64,000 nt of DNA from Adiantum capillus-veneris. Its lineage: Eukaryota; Streptophyta; Polypodiopsida; Polypodiales; Pteridaceae. This document shows positions 42,618 through 52,690 of the stretch, piece by piece; the stretch's first letter is position 1; each line of letters starts with the position of its first letter. Made by a program: the position numbers and the translations under genes. The DNA is taken from the NCBI GenBank assembly GCA_014529385.2, contig CM043953.1, positions 107,454,549 to 107,518,548 on the forward strand, in the 5' to 3' direction. The notes beneath the pieces are model-generated. The model saw nothing but the letters and a program-made list of their open reading frames with translations. It searched no databases and was not told where the DNA came from.

Positions 42618-42986
42618 AAGGTTTTTTTTTTTGGGGGGATTTTGTTTTTGAAAAAGTGGATTTTTAGTGTTTGTAGGTTTAAAAAAATGTCAAAAAATGA
42701 TTTTTTGATGTGTATATATGTTGGGAGGGAGTTTTAAGTCAAAAATAAGTAAAAATAACTTTTTTGAAAAAAAATCAAATTTTGGCTCTTAGTGACCCAC
42801 GTTTTTGCTGATGTGGCCACACCCCTTTACTCCCTTCACTTTCCAAAAGCTAGAGAGAGAAAGTGACCTCTTAGGTCCACATCCTACATGTGTCTAAAAA
42901 AAGGCTAAAAAAGTCTACTCAAAACTAGCTTCTTGTATGCCCTTGTCCCCTTAACCCTACACAACATTAGCCTTAATCCCTAAAAA

Positions 42987-43961
42987 TTAAGATTCCTTAC
43001 AAGGCCCATGCAAAGTCCATATTTCTCCTAATGTGTTGATCCCCTTGTTCTGTCTCTCTAACTCAATGACCCTATGGATGACCTCACAAACTCTTTGTTG
43101 TTGATCCTCCACACTAGTAGCACCGATTGTGGATTGTAGGACATCTAACCAACCCACGTGATAGGTGTGACCTGTGTATAGGTTGGTTAGAGTTTTCGTT
43201 TGTAGTTCGTACTCCCAGTTCTCATTTAAGAACGCTCCATCTAGGATTGAGGTGCTAGGGGTGTCCTTTGAGCTAGATGCAATGTTGCTTTTTAGGGGTT
43301 GGCCCTTAGCGGTTGCTAAGTCAGGAGCACTCGATTGCTCTCTTAGCGAGGATATTGACATAGGTGCTTTTGCTTTTAACTCTCTTCGTTGCTCCTCCTT
43401 GCGTAAGCTCTCAACTTCCTTTTCCCTTGCTGCAAGGATATACCACTCAACCTCTGCACTTCGGCAAGGCTTCTACCATCGCGTAATATGACCTCGGAGG
43501 GAAATAACTTTGAAGAGTCAGGAGGTGCAGTGAATGAAGTATTCACATGCACATTTTCTAAGGACATAGGGTCTATGTTGGTCACGAATGGCGAATTTAC
43601 TTCCCCACCCCCCTCATTTACATCATTAGCTCCATGTTCGGAGCGAGTGGCTCTACTAAAGGTTTCCATCAAGCGGCTAAGCACGCTCGGCCCGGATTGG
43701 GGACCCATGGCATGCATGTCTTGGATTGAGCTATTGGGATTAGGCATTGGGAAACCCTCCATGACGTCGTAGTCAGAGGAAGAGTCACTAGCCGCTATGT
43801 TCGGGTCTTGGTTTGTACTACCTTGGGTCCCCGTCGAGGGCTCGGAACCTAAGGTAGGTGGATATTGAGAACTCGCGTAAGTCGAAATTCTCTCTAGTTG
43901 CTCCATCTCTAGCACACAATCAAAGCGCAGATGCATGTGCCTTTGACACCCTACAAGCATC
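42987..43961 (-). pseudogene. gag: Element C gag, N-terminal part
   Basis: Two minus-strand frames, 43376-43960 and 42987-43361, are joined by a frameshift near 43370. The second contains WEYELQTKTLTNLYTGH and a helix-rich end (ERQNKGINTLGEIW). No zinc knuckle is present. It lies first after the leader, so it is the gag start. A possible splice donor lies at its end (GTAAGG, 43000-42995 on minus). Confidence 0.6.
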
Positions 43962-44650
43962 GACGAATAACCTCGAAGGTTAACCGCTTACTTTTTTAGG
44001 CGTCCGTTTTCACTCGTTTTTTAAATATTTTTTTATGTTTTTTAATGATCGGGTTTTTTGATTAAAGTGTGTGATAGCTCAAAACGAACGTATCACTCAG
44101 AGGGTTGCAGTGTGATTTACAGCACAGCGTTTGGTCACCTGAAGCTCCGTTGGTCCTCAAAAAAGTCGATTTTTAGCTACGTATGAAGCTAAAATACATA
44201 AGTTTAAAGGGCGACTGAGGTCTGAGCCTTAGTGTGAGCTTGGGCTTTGGTCTGGGAGATATTCTTGATCCCGGTCCTCCCTTTAAATTTTATTTTTTTT
44301 TTTTGGGATAAGGTCGCTGCGGCCTGCACGCGAGCACACACACACACACACTCTTCCTACCTACTTACAACTAATACACCTACTGTTACACACTAACACA
44401 CTTCATTAGCTGTAACAGGTCTACTTACTACTTACTGTACTTTGCATTACACAGAACTAACAACCTTAATACTAACACCTTATCATAGAGAAAACACAGT
44501 AGCTTTCAAAACTTCATTAACAAAGAAATACACAGTAGCAAAAACAAAATCCTTCTTCTCAACACACACACCTTTCTTCCCTACCTTTCCTATAATTGAA
44601 ATTGCACCACAAAAGAAGCACAGAGTGCCATTCAAGCTTAGTGTATGGCA
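43962..44650 (-). other. Element C leader, noncoding
   Basis: Leader between PBS and gag, with a short CA run at about 44337-44352. No palindrome array like those in A and B is visible. Confidence 0.6.
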
Positions 44651-44669
44651 TTTCCCGGCAGTGACGCCA
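44651..44669 (-). promoter_or_regulatory. Element C primer binding site (tRNA-Asp-like)
   Basis: On minus it reads TGGCGTCACTGCCGGGAAA, close to the tRNA-Asp complement TGGCGCCGTTGCCGGGG, a few bases inside the 5' LTR. Confidence 0.8.
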
Positions 44670-44673
44670 AAAA

Positions 44674-44916
44674 TGTGCGCATCTGTCGCACATGTCAATG
44701 CAAGGAACTTGCCAATACACTGTGTGCGAGCCACAAATGGCTCCAAGCACGCAACTAGCCTAAACTAGTAAGCTCAAAGATGGCGATGGTGTGTCACTCA
44801 CCGCTCTACGCTTGTTGTCGTGGAGAATTTCTCGTCGCGAAGAAGAAGGAGCCGCTGTTGTGCCGCGCTCAACCGCTTCGCCGCTGCCGTGCCGTCGTCG
44901 CGATGCTCGATCGCAC

Positions 44917-44996
<80 letters not shown>

Positions 44997-45318
44997 ACAC
45001 ACACACACACGCATACACACACACACAAGGAGATGGAGAAGAAGAAGATGGAGATGGAGCAAGAGCACTCTTCAATTGCACAAATGAAAGAATAAGTGAA
45101 TTTTAGGTTTACTTGACTTTTATATGAGCTCACCCCATTCACACTTGGGCGCCCATGCTTAGCCAACTAATCCTTGGAATGTTCCAATTAGAGTGCACCT
45201 CTCATCGGCGATCACTCTTACCCTTTTCCTATTGGACCGACAAGCCCGGTGCCTGACTCTACCAAATAAATAATATGGCGCCCGTTGTAGGTGATAGGAA
45301 TGTGCGTGAGGGTTAACA
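44674..45318 (-). repeat. Element C 5' LTR
   Basis: 645 bp, longer than the 3' LTR mainly because a (CA)n array has expanded (about 44918-45028, after a CT run). Minus TATAAAAG is at 45117-45124. Confidence 0.92.
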
Positions 45319-45323
45319 CCATC
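45319..45323. repeat. Target-site duplication of element C, right copy
   Basis: CCATC equals 30922-30926. Confidence 0.9.
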
Positions 45324-45485
45324 TAACCATTCATCATTTGTTGACACTGCATCTTTCTGTAATTCCCATAGTCGGTCATCTAGTTCCAGAGTGTTGATGG
45401 GAGTAGGTATTTGTTGATTTTTGAGTGCAGCTTTCCTTTTGAGTACTCGAAGCCGAGCTTCCTCTTGAGCTTCATCAATAACCTG
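45319..45485 (-). pseudogene. Element A second protease, N-terminal helix
   Basis: After the TAG at 45486-45488 the same frame reads VIDEAQEEARLRVLKRKAA, matching B's DAQAEAKERMEKRR directly after its TAG at 13989. It ends at the C target site and continues in frame at 30926. Confidence 0.75.
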
Positions 45486-46950
45486 CTATAGTTTTATCTT
45501 TCTTTGCTTTGTTGCATGCATCTTTTCGAGCAATTCATTGGTTAGCGAAAAATTGTACTGCTTTAAATGGCATCCACTAATCCAATTAGCCATTGGTTCA
45601 CCATCTAGGGGGGACAACTTAACTGCTTCACTTGGAGATATGTTTTCAATGATAAACGGTCCGTTTCCCTTTTTCTTAAACTTGGGAATGTGTTTCTTAA
45701 GGGAATAGAATAAAACTAAGTCCAGTCCACTCAAGATCCTCTGACAATTCATGTCCAGTCCACTCAAGATCCTTAGATACCCTTAATGTCAGCAATAGAA
45801 CTTCCATCGGCAATATGGCATCAAGACCATAAACAAGGTTAAAGGGTGTAGCATTCAAAGCTGTCTTGAATGAAGCCCATAGAGCGGCATGGAGATTCAT
45901 TTCCCAATCTGACCTTCCTGATTTAAAGACTTTAGTCAATACCGAGCTAAGAATTTTATTCGTATGCTCAGCTTGTCCATTTGCTTGTGGGTGATAGGGA
46001 GCCGATTTGTTATGGATGATCTTAAATTCATTAAGTAGATACTCAATTACCTCATTGAGGAAATAAGCTTCTCTGTCACTGACAATTTCTATTGACAGTC
46101 CATATCTTGTGAATACATTCTCATACAAGAATGCGGTTGTGGTTCTGGCATCATTCTTTTGAGTTGATTTAGCCTCGGTCCACTTGGTCAAATAGTCCAT
46201 AGCTACAATGATATATTGAGCTTGGGTTCTATAAGCAGGTGGCTATATTGGCCCAACAAAGTCTATACCCCATTTTGCAAAAGCTCTAGCCCCCATCATT
46301 GGTCTTAAGGGCATGCTATCTACACGGGTTAGCATTTTAGCTCATTGACATGCATCACACCTTCGAACATATTCTTTGGCATCTGCAAAAAGTGTTGGCC
46401 ACCATATGCCTGCCATTAAGATTGCTCTTGTGGTGGTTTCGCTTGAAAATAGATCTCTAGCTAATCTAGCATGTGCTTGTTCTATAATGGGAATATATTC
46501 GTCTTCATTTGCACAAAGACGCAGATTTGATCTTTTCCTCTTCGGTATAGTTGGTTTCCAATAAGAGCATAGTCTCTTGCTTCTGTTTCAATTTCTCTTT
46601 TGCGGCGTTTTCTTATATCCTCAGGTAATGTTCAGTTGGATAAGTAAGTAACTAGATAATTACTCCACTTAGGAATGAGTGATATTCTGAACAATGTCAC
46701 ATGAGATATGGGTGCTTGTTTCTGGCATTGAGGACATTGTTTTACAAATGAATGAACATTCCTCCTCATAATTGGCCAAAATACTCCAAGTCTCAGGATC
46801 CGTTGCATAGTTTGTTCTTCTGCAAAGTGAAGTCCTACTATGGTGTTTTCTCACTTTGGTTATCCTTAGGGACATCTTCTTCATTGAAAATATCACAATT
46901 ATCTCCTAAGTCAATAGCATCTGAAACACACTCTTCTAGGTCATATGCTT
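45486..46950 (-). pseudogene. pol: Element A integrase with two zinc modules
   Basis: From the right, module 1 (GLHFAEEQTMQ, GVFWPIMRRNVHSFVKQCPQC, about 46840-46720) is followed by a linker like B's (EIETEARDYALIGNQLYRRG), then module 2 (AGIWWPTLFADAKEYVRRCDAC, about 46420-46340). The core follows: WGIDFVGPI, VSDREAYF and YHPQANGQAEHTN, giving D-D-E. The C-terminus has KKKGNGPFIIENISPSEAV and NWISGCHLKQY. Damage includes several stops and a 33-bp tandem duplication near 45720-45775. RT and RNase H are missing upstream. It ends with TAG at 45486-45488. Confidence 0.85.
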
Positions 46951-46964
46951 CTTGCTATACAATA

Positions 46965-48370
46965 TAGCATGAAGTTCTTTGTTTAGCAGTCCCTCTAGAA
47001 ACAATGATACTAACCTTTCCTCTGCAGGTTTTTCTAGTTCTGGGCAGCTTGCAATGTATTGCTTCATTCTAGTTGCACAATCTCTAACAGACTCACCTTG
47101 TTTTTGTTTGAAGCTATAGATTGAGCTACAATATTATGTTTGATCCCTGTTTTGGAACACGCAGCTACAAATCCTTGAGCTAATGTATTTAAGTCCATGA
47201 TTGACCTTGGTGGAATGTTTTGGAACCATGTCAGTGCTTTTCCTTCTAACGTCATTCCAAATCCCTCGAATTGAGTATGGAAATCAGATATGCGTTCAGA
47301 TCTTAGCACTTGCTTAAAGATTGCTAAGTGGTCCCCAGATCCACTGTATATTTTGACTCATGTTTGAAAATCAGCTGGTCTGATACGTCTATTTGGTTCA
47401 ACTCTCGGTCTCTTGGCAGTTGGTCCTATTCCAAGTCCTTCAAACCAGTCTGTTGGAAATAGTGACTCATGTAGCCCTAGACTGGCTTTAGTGTCACCCG
47501 GTTTTCTTCATGATGATGTAGTTTTTGGTTTTTTAACATTACTCTCAAAGGATCTCTCGTGGAGTTCATCTCTTGGAATAGTTTCTGGTCCTTGGCCCAA
47601 TATCCAATCCCGTATGGAGTACCCTTGGTATTTGGTTTGTTCCACCTCTTCAGGACTCATCATAACAAAGTTATTGTTATAACAATCCCTAAAGAGGTAG
47701 GTTGGTAGATCTGTAAAACCCTTGTCTTTGATTTTGAAGATATAGATGATATTCATGGGTGTTAACTATCATGATTTGGCATGAGAAGTCCATAGAAGAC
47801 CTTTAACGTTTCTATCATCCCAACAATAGACTCCGATCCTAGGATTATCCGTGCTAATCCGTTTCAAGGGCTTCAAATCAACTTGATCGTATCCCTCAAA
47901 TCCTAAAGTTGGCGGTCCTTCTTTTGCTGCCATATCTGGGATTATGGTATTTACTTCTAACCCCCATTTTTCTATCACGTCGAGGTTTTTAACTTGTAAA
48001 TACTGAGTCCCGTTTTTATCCATATACATTTTTCCTTGTTTGTTTGCCCTGATTTCCTCTTCAAACTCTATTTCATGGTCATCAATGCGAATAGCATGCT
48101 CTTCATTAGGATCCAGGTAGACCTAAGCTCCATGGTGATTAGTCTTATAAAAGGTGAGTATGTGATTATAACGCACTGTCGTTCCGGTTTTTGAACGAGT
48201 CGAATAGGAAGACATTTCCGATGTTGATTCTGAAAAAGTGTCTAATAATTCTTCAAAGATAGTGTCCAAGTGCTTACCTTGATTCACACTCTCTTTGATG
48301 GATACTCTACTAGCGGTCTCTCCAAATATGCCTTGATTTGCTAGTATACGACCAGATCTAAGGTCCATAT
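46965..48370 (-). pseudogene. gag: Element A gag (truncated)
   Basis: It starts MDLRSGRIL at 48368. The frame is kept through 47064 but carries several stops, then shifts near 47110. Segments match B gag: MYMDKNGTQYLQVKNLDVIEKWGL-type matrix region (47769-48029) and a capsid segment (LTWFQNIPPRSIMDL, CSKTGIKHNIVAQ). The text leaves gag near 46965 and jumps to the linker before integrase, so nucleocapsid, protease 1, RT and RNase H are deleted. Confidence 0.82.
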
Positions 48371-48758
48371 AGACTGGTGAAGCCCTGGATAGAGTACTTA
48401 CCGTCGGATTGACTTGTTATCAGCTTCTTCCACTTGACTTGATGGAAACTCTTGTCAAGCTTTCAATCCCTTGTCTACAACCTAATTCCTATATCAGTTT
48501 TCAGTTAGCTATTCTTTCACAAAAACTGTACAATTTTTGCTAACTACTGTGACTGGTCTATGTGTATCTCTTCACATTGCTATGTGAGTCAGCAATTGAG
48601 ACTTTCATATTCTACTTTTGCAAAAAGCCAAAGGACTATTCTACAACCTGGAAACTGAGTGAACATGTACTAATTGGATCCGTTGAAACCAAAATTGCCC
48701 GGTGGCCTTGTATTATGTTGGTCTCAAAAATCCAAAATGGTGTCTCTGTGTGTCAGTA
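48371..48758 (-). other. Element A leader near gag, noncoding
   Basis: No feature was recognised between the gag start and palindrome array 1. Confidence 0.55.
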
Positions 48759-49762
48759 GTAAATAATCGCAATTATTTACTTTTCTCAAATTTTTGCACT
48801 TTTTGGCTTGTTTTGCCAAGTACTCAACTTGTTAAGGTCTCTGGACTAGTTTCACTAAGTTTGAACAAAAGCTATTCAAGTTATCAACTGTTTCGTGTCC
48901 GCAAACTCTGGCTTAAGTCTCAATTTTGTGATCCAAATTTCACCAAATTTGATTTGTGTGGTCTACTTGATATGCTTGACCTTGTGGTATACTCAAATGT
49001 GCAAAATTGTCTAGTTTTGTAGCAGATGTAAATAATCACGATTATTTATTCCTGCTATTTTTATGCAAGTTTTTGCCACAATCTTGACACAGATTGGTTA
49101 AACAACTCAACTTAAGCTCCCTAGCCAATTTTCATCAAGTTTGGATAATTCCTGTTCAAATGGTCAACAGTTTTGTGTCTGCAGACTAACTTTGTAAATT
49201 TGGCCACAATTTTCACTCCAATGATCCAAATCTTACCAAATTTGATTTGTGGGTTTAAGATAACATGCTAAAACTAGTGGTATGCTGGGTTGGTCAAAAA
49301 AGTTGAAAAATGGGACAAAAGTAAATAATCGCGATTATTTACTTATGGCAAATTTTTGCATCTTTTTGGTCAATTGAGCATGTACACTTGTTTAACACAT
49401 CAATATAAGCCTATGAGTCAAGTTTCAGTGAGTTTGAACAAAATCTTCCTAGTTTACACTCAAGTTCTCGACAGTTAGTTCAGATTTCAGTTTTTACCAA
49501 GTTTTTGGTCAGTTTGGTGATCCAAATTCTATGGGCCTTTACAAAAGATGTTTGTACACATGCATAGAGTCTCTGATATCAACCTTGGTCACTTTTGAGC
49601 TGAAAGTAAATAATCGTGCTTATTTACTTTAGGCCTAAAATGAGAACTTTTTTCAACTTTTTCACTGGACAGTGTTTTCATGAGCTATTTTAAGCCTCTG
49701 AGTCAAGTCAAAACTTAATTTGGCCTAAAATGTCAAGAAAAAGTAAATAATCTGAGTTTTTA
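48759..49762. repeat. Element A palindrome array 1 (leader)
   Basis: Copies of the palindrome with core TAAATAATCGCGATTATTTA at 48759-48780, 49028-49049, 49321-49342 (perfect), 49606-49627 and a degraded one at 49742-49762. Steps are 269, 293, 285 and 136 bp. Flanking text also repeats loosely (GATCCAAAT...ACCAAATTTGATTTGTG), so palindromes sit in diverged tandem units. Confidence 0.9.
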
Positions 49763-50389
49763 CAAACTCTTGAATTTTTACCTCAATGCGTCTTTAAACT
49801 TATCCACTGGTTCACACAACTTTAAAAGCATACTCTTCAATCGGATTCAATGGTGGATAGTCTTCTGGTGCTATTTCTAGCCGTAGACCTGAAATTTTGT
49901 AACTTCACATAAACAACTCACAATTGATTCTTTTGGATAGAGCAATGTAAAGTGATCCCACCTCGGATTCTACTTACCCTACTCCTAGGTTCTACTATAA
50001 TGGGGTTGTGGAAAGTGTCCACAAACACTCGTTTTTTTGTTTTTTATGGTTTTCTGAGCCTTGATCTTAAGACTTATCTCCTCCATCAATCATTCTTAAA
50101 AATCCTAATCTAATCCTACAATCCTACAATCCTACAATCCTAAAAGGTACTTAGCAAGTACAACCTACTTCCAAGCTACCTCTACACAGCATAAGACAAC
50201 AATCTTAAGCTATGCGGTTTTAAAAAGAAAGTTTTGACTCTAGGTGATCCTAGAGGAAGTTAAAGGAGAACTTCACAAGACGCTCGTGTTTTTTAGGTCT
50301 TAAAAAGAAAGTTTTGACTCTAGGTGATCCTAGAGGAAGTTAAAGGAGAACTTCACAAGACACTCGTGTTTTTTCCTAGTTTAGGTCTC
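49763..50389 (-). other. Element A leader near PBS with an 80-bp tandem duplication
   Basis: Noncoding. The segment 50221-50300 (TAAAAAGAAAGTTTTGACTC... with CTAGGTGATCCTAG inside) repeats at 50301-50375. A short AATCCTAC repeat lies at 50109-50140. Confidence 0.75.
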
Positions 50390-50412
50390 TTCGATCCCCG
50401 ACAGCAACCCCA
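50390..50412 (-). promoter_or_regulatory. Element A primer binding site (degenerate tRNA-Asp)
   Basis: On minus it reads TGGGGTTGCTGTCGGGGA then TCGAA, which matches the tRNA-Asp 3' end complement (TGGCGCCGTTGCCGGGGA then TCGAA) with a few changes. It lies 2 bp inside the 5' LTR. Confidence 0.82.
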
Positions 50413-50414
50413 AA

Positions 50415-51325
50415 TGTGGGACGAGGGTCTAACCTCACTCCTATCTTATTACAGACATAGTGAGAACCACGAATATAATTGTCAATCCATGGGATGAAGC
50501 TGACTCGACTAGTGCATGGAGGCTACAAGATCTTGTAAATCTCTTAGAAAACAACAAACAACTCTCATCTAACTCATGCTACACTCAAATGGTAGAAATC
50601 ACCAAAAGCTAATCGCTCATCGGCAAATAAATCACATCCATTACAGCATCAAACGACATCCAAACATTACGAAACTTCTAGGACATGTTTATAAGACCTA
50701 AGCACACATGCTTATGGTCTTAAATCTCACTTTAGGTCAAGTACAAAAATTGTGATTATTAACAGCAGTGAGTTTTTGACTTAGTCGTTTTCGACCCAGA
50801 ATGTATCTAAATGCTTAGCAGTGATGCCCCAATACCCCGCCTATACTTAGTTTATGATTTTGAAGCTTAAATTCCTACCTATTATGAAATTAGGCCGAGA
50901 GTCGACAACGCCAAAAGCTACGGAGGGATTACCATGAAATGCTTACTTCAATGCATAGAGCTGTTACCTGCGGTTGCAACGCAACAGACGTCACTGCAAT
51001 GTGACAACCGAGAAGGGAGTAGGAAGCGCGAGAAGGAGAGAAGTGAGCGCCGTTAGCTCACACTGTGATCTATAATCCAAAACTTGCAAAATACTTACAA
51101 AAATTGGCTTTTATACCTTAGCCAAGGTTTTTGTGGTCAAAAGTGATAATATGGAAGCTCTAACTAAAGACAGGGTGATACAATCTAGAAGCTTGTAGCC
51201 CTGGCTCATCAGTTACAATGTCTATCTAAAAAGTGGGAGTTACAACATTCCCGATTCATCAAAATAATAAGTGTTTTTACAAAAAAAGCTCCGAAAATGT
51301 TATTCGAGTTAGCTTGTTGCTAACA
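50415..51325 (-). repeat. Element A 5' LTR
   Basis: 911 bp homologous to 4533-5439. Minus TATAAAAG at 51108-51115. The degenerate palindrome AAAAATTGTGATTATTAAC is at 50745-50763. Confidence 0.92.
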
Positions 51326-51330
51326 TGCTC
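51326..51330. repeat. Target-site duplication of element A, right copy
   Basis: TGCTC equals 4528-4532. Confidence 0.9.
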
Positions 51331-51608
51331 TAATTATAGAGGAAGAAGTCCACATGTCATCCACACACATTCATTGATATCTACAAACAAAACCAAAGCG
51401 TTCTGCGTGAGCCTATGAACAGGAAGGAAGTAGAGGCATCGTGCAATTTGCCCGACATATGTGTTGAGTAGGCCTGATGTTTGATGCCTACTATCATTAT
51501 ACAAAGAAGGGAAACCATGCTTGATAGAATGATGTGAAACTATGGATGATGGTGTACAATAGAACCATGAGAAAATAGGGTGTCCGCATGAAGAGAGGGG
51601 TCCACTAT
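51331..51608. other. Short noncoding flank between elements A and E
   Basis: No feature recognised. It continues the sequence left of 4528 when A is removed. Confidence 0.5.
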
Positions 51609-52628
51609 CAAGAAGTGCGTAGTGCGGCTAGGAAAGCATCGAGTCTCTGACTGTGAGAGTTCGCAGCAAAGTTAAGAAAGTCACAGAATATTTGAAGCTA
51701 AAAACTCACTAAAAAAGAACAAAACTCCAGCATGAGAGCTCCACTTTGGAAAAGAACAAGGATCAGCTCAAAACTCTTGTGTGTGTGAAGATTTGGTATA
51801 GCCTCCCTCCTAATTGCACATATGTAGTGCTCTTTCGCCCTATTAAAAATCTTAAATTGACGCTTCAATTCTTTGTTGTGACCATTTCATGGAAGCTTCA
51901 GAACTTTTGGGGAAACCCAAGTGGTTATTTGAGAAGGGTAAACCCTAATTGGTAGTCTCACAGCCTCGAACACATAGTGGAAGTAGCACGGGACTACACT
52001 AGCACCCTGGATTGGAATGGCTACTCTCCTTGCTTATATGACCAAATCATCTCATTCTTGGCTCTAAAAATTCCTTCTTATCTTGAGAAACGATGATCCT
52101 ATCATTGATGCGGCATTTTTGAGCCTTTTTTGGATATTTTTGACCATTTTATGGCCATTTTTAGCCAAAAAATGCCCCCCTTTTTGTTCGCAAAATGGCC
52201 AAACAACCTGGGACGAATCCCGAAGTTTGTGGAAAAACACCATTAGAATAAAATTTCATATTGAACCTCATTTTTTCACTTGGCAAGCACTTTCGACATG
52301 TTTTTTATGCTCGTGCATGAAACCTGCTATTTTTTACCAAGATCCTCTGCATTGAACTTTCTAGGCAAAACGAGTGTGACACTTCGAAACACTTGACATT
52401 TGTACATTCCTAAAACAAATTACGCATGATTTAATGTGGTAAAACATGCAACGTGCCACGTCCTCGGCCTCGCATGTTTGGCAAGGTATGTACATGTCTG
52501 TAACCATGGCATCCGTTTTCACATATATCACATTATGTACATTGTAGCATTTGGTCCCACACATCAAAAACATTAAGAGTGAGGTATATATTTTTATTTT
52601 TACATTATGCACATGCCACGACATGACA
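51609..52628 (-). repeat. Element E 3' LTR
   Basis: Shares long collinear matches with 56849-57881 (GTGAGAGTTCGCAGCAAAG; CACATCAAAAACATTAAGA). The left edge is approximate. Confidence 0.78.
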
Positions 52629-52640
52629 TCCACCCCCTCT
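52629..52640 (-). promoter_or_regulatory. Element E polypurine tract
   Basis: TCCACCCCCTCT on plus, purine on minus, next to the 3' LTR. Confidence 0.65.
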
Positions 52641-52690
52641 AAACCTGCACATCCTCGGGCATGTGCCACACATATCTTTTTGCAGCAGGT

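Larger units (their letters stand above)
37563..42986. other. 5.4-kb noncoding stretch splitting element C gag
   Basis: It separates the gag start (42987-43961) from the capsid part (37562 downward). It is AT-rich with G-runs, tandem hairpins and a long purine tract, and no plausible gene. It could be an intron: on minus, GTAAGG at 43000-42995 could be a donor, and pyrimidine-rich sequence with candidate AG sites precedes 37562. It could instead be a nested insertion whose ends I could not define. Confidence 0.5.
30927..45318 (-). mobile_element. Element C: non-autonomous Ty3/Gypsy retrotransposon (gag-protease only)
   Basis: LTRs of 582 and 645 bp with TGTTAACC...CACA ends in element orientation, bounded by CCATC on both sides. 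A tRNA-Asp-like PBS lies inside the right LTR, and a pyrimidine tract (minus PPT) lies inside the left LTR, so polarity is minus. It carries split gag, a protease with altered triplet and W-V-P-K repeats, but I find no RT, RNase H or integrase. LTRs differ by roughly 5 percent plus microsatellite length. It is inserted in A's second-protease ORF. PBS and PPT resemble A and B, so a B-like partner may have mobilised it (inference). Confidence 0.92.
4533..51325 (-). mobile_element. Element A: outer Ty3/Gypsy retrotransposon carrying two nested elements
   Basis: Two homologous LTRs (907 and 911 bp) with TG...CA termini bound the unit, and the flanks carry the same 5-bp duplication TGCTC. Polarity is minus: a degenerate tRNA-Asp PBS lies inside the right LTR, a pyrimidine tract (PPT on minus) inside the left LTR, and gag/integrase remnants read minus. 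Removing B (7383-26742), C (30927-45318) and one copy of each TSD leaves about 13.0 kb. PR, RT and RNase H are deleted near 46.96 kb, so A could not move by itself. Motifs suggest the non-chromodomain Athila/Tat/Ogre branch; this is inference. Confidence 0.92.

Noticed and set aside
42009-42667. Several ORFs on both strands over the purine tract
   Set aside because: Low-complexity composition leaves all frames open. Products are Ser/Pro/Leu or Glu/Gly/Arg repeats.
44780-45166. ORFs rich in Thr-His or Cys-Val repeats in the C LTR
   Set aside because: They are translations of the CA/CT microsatellite.
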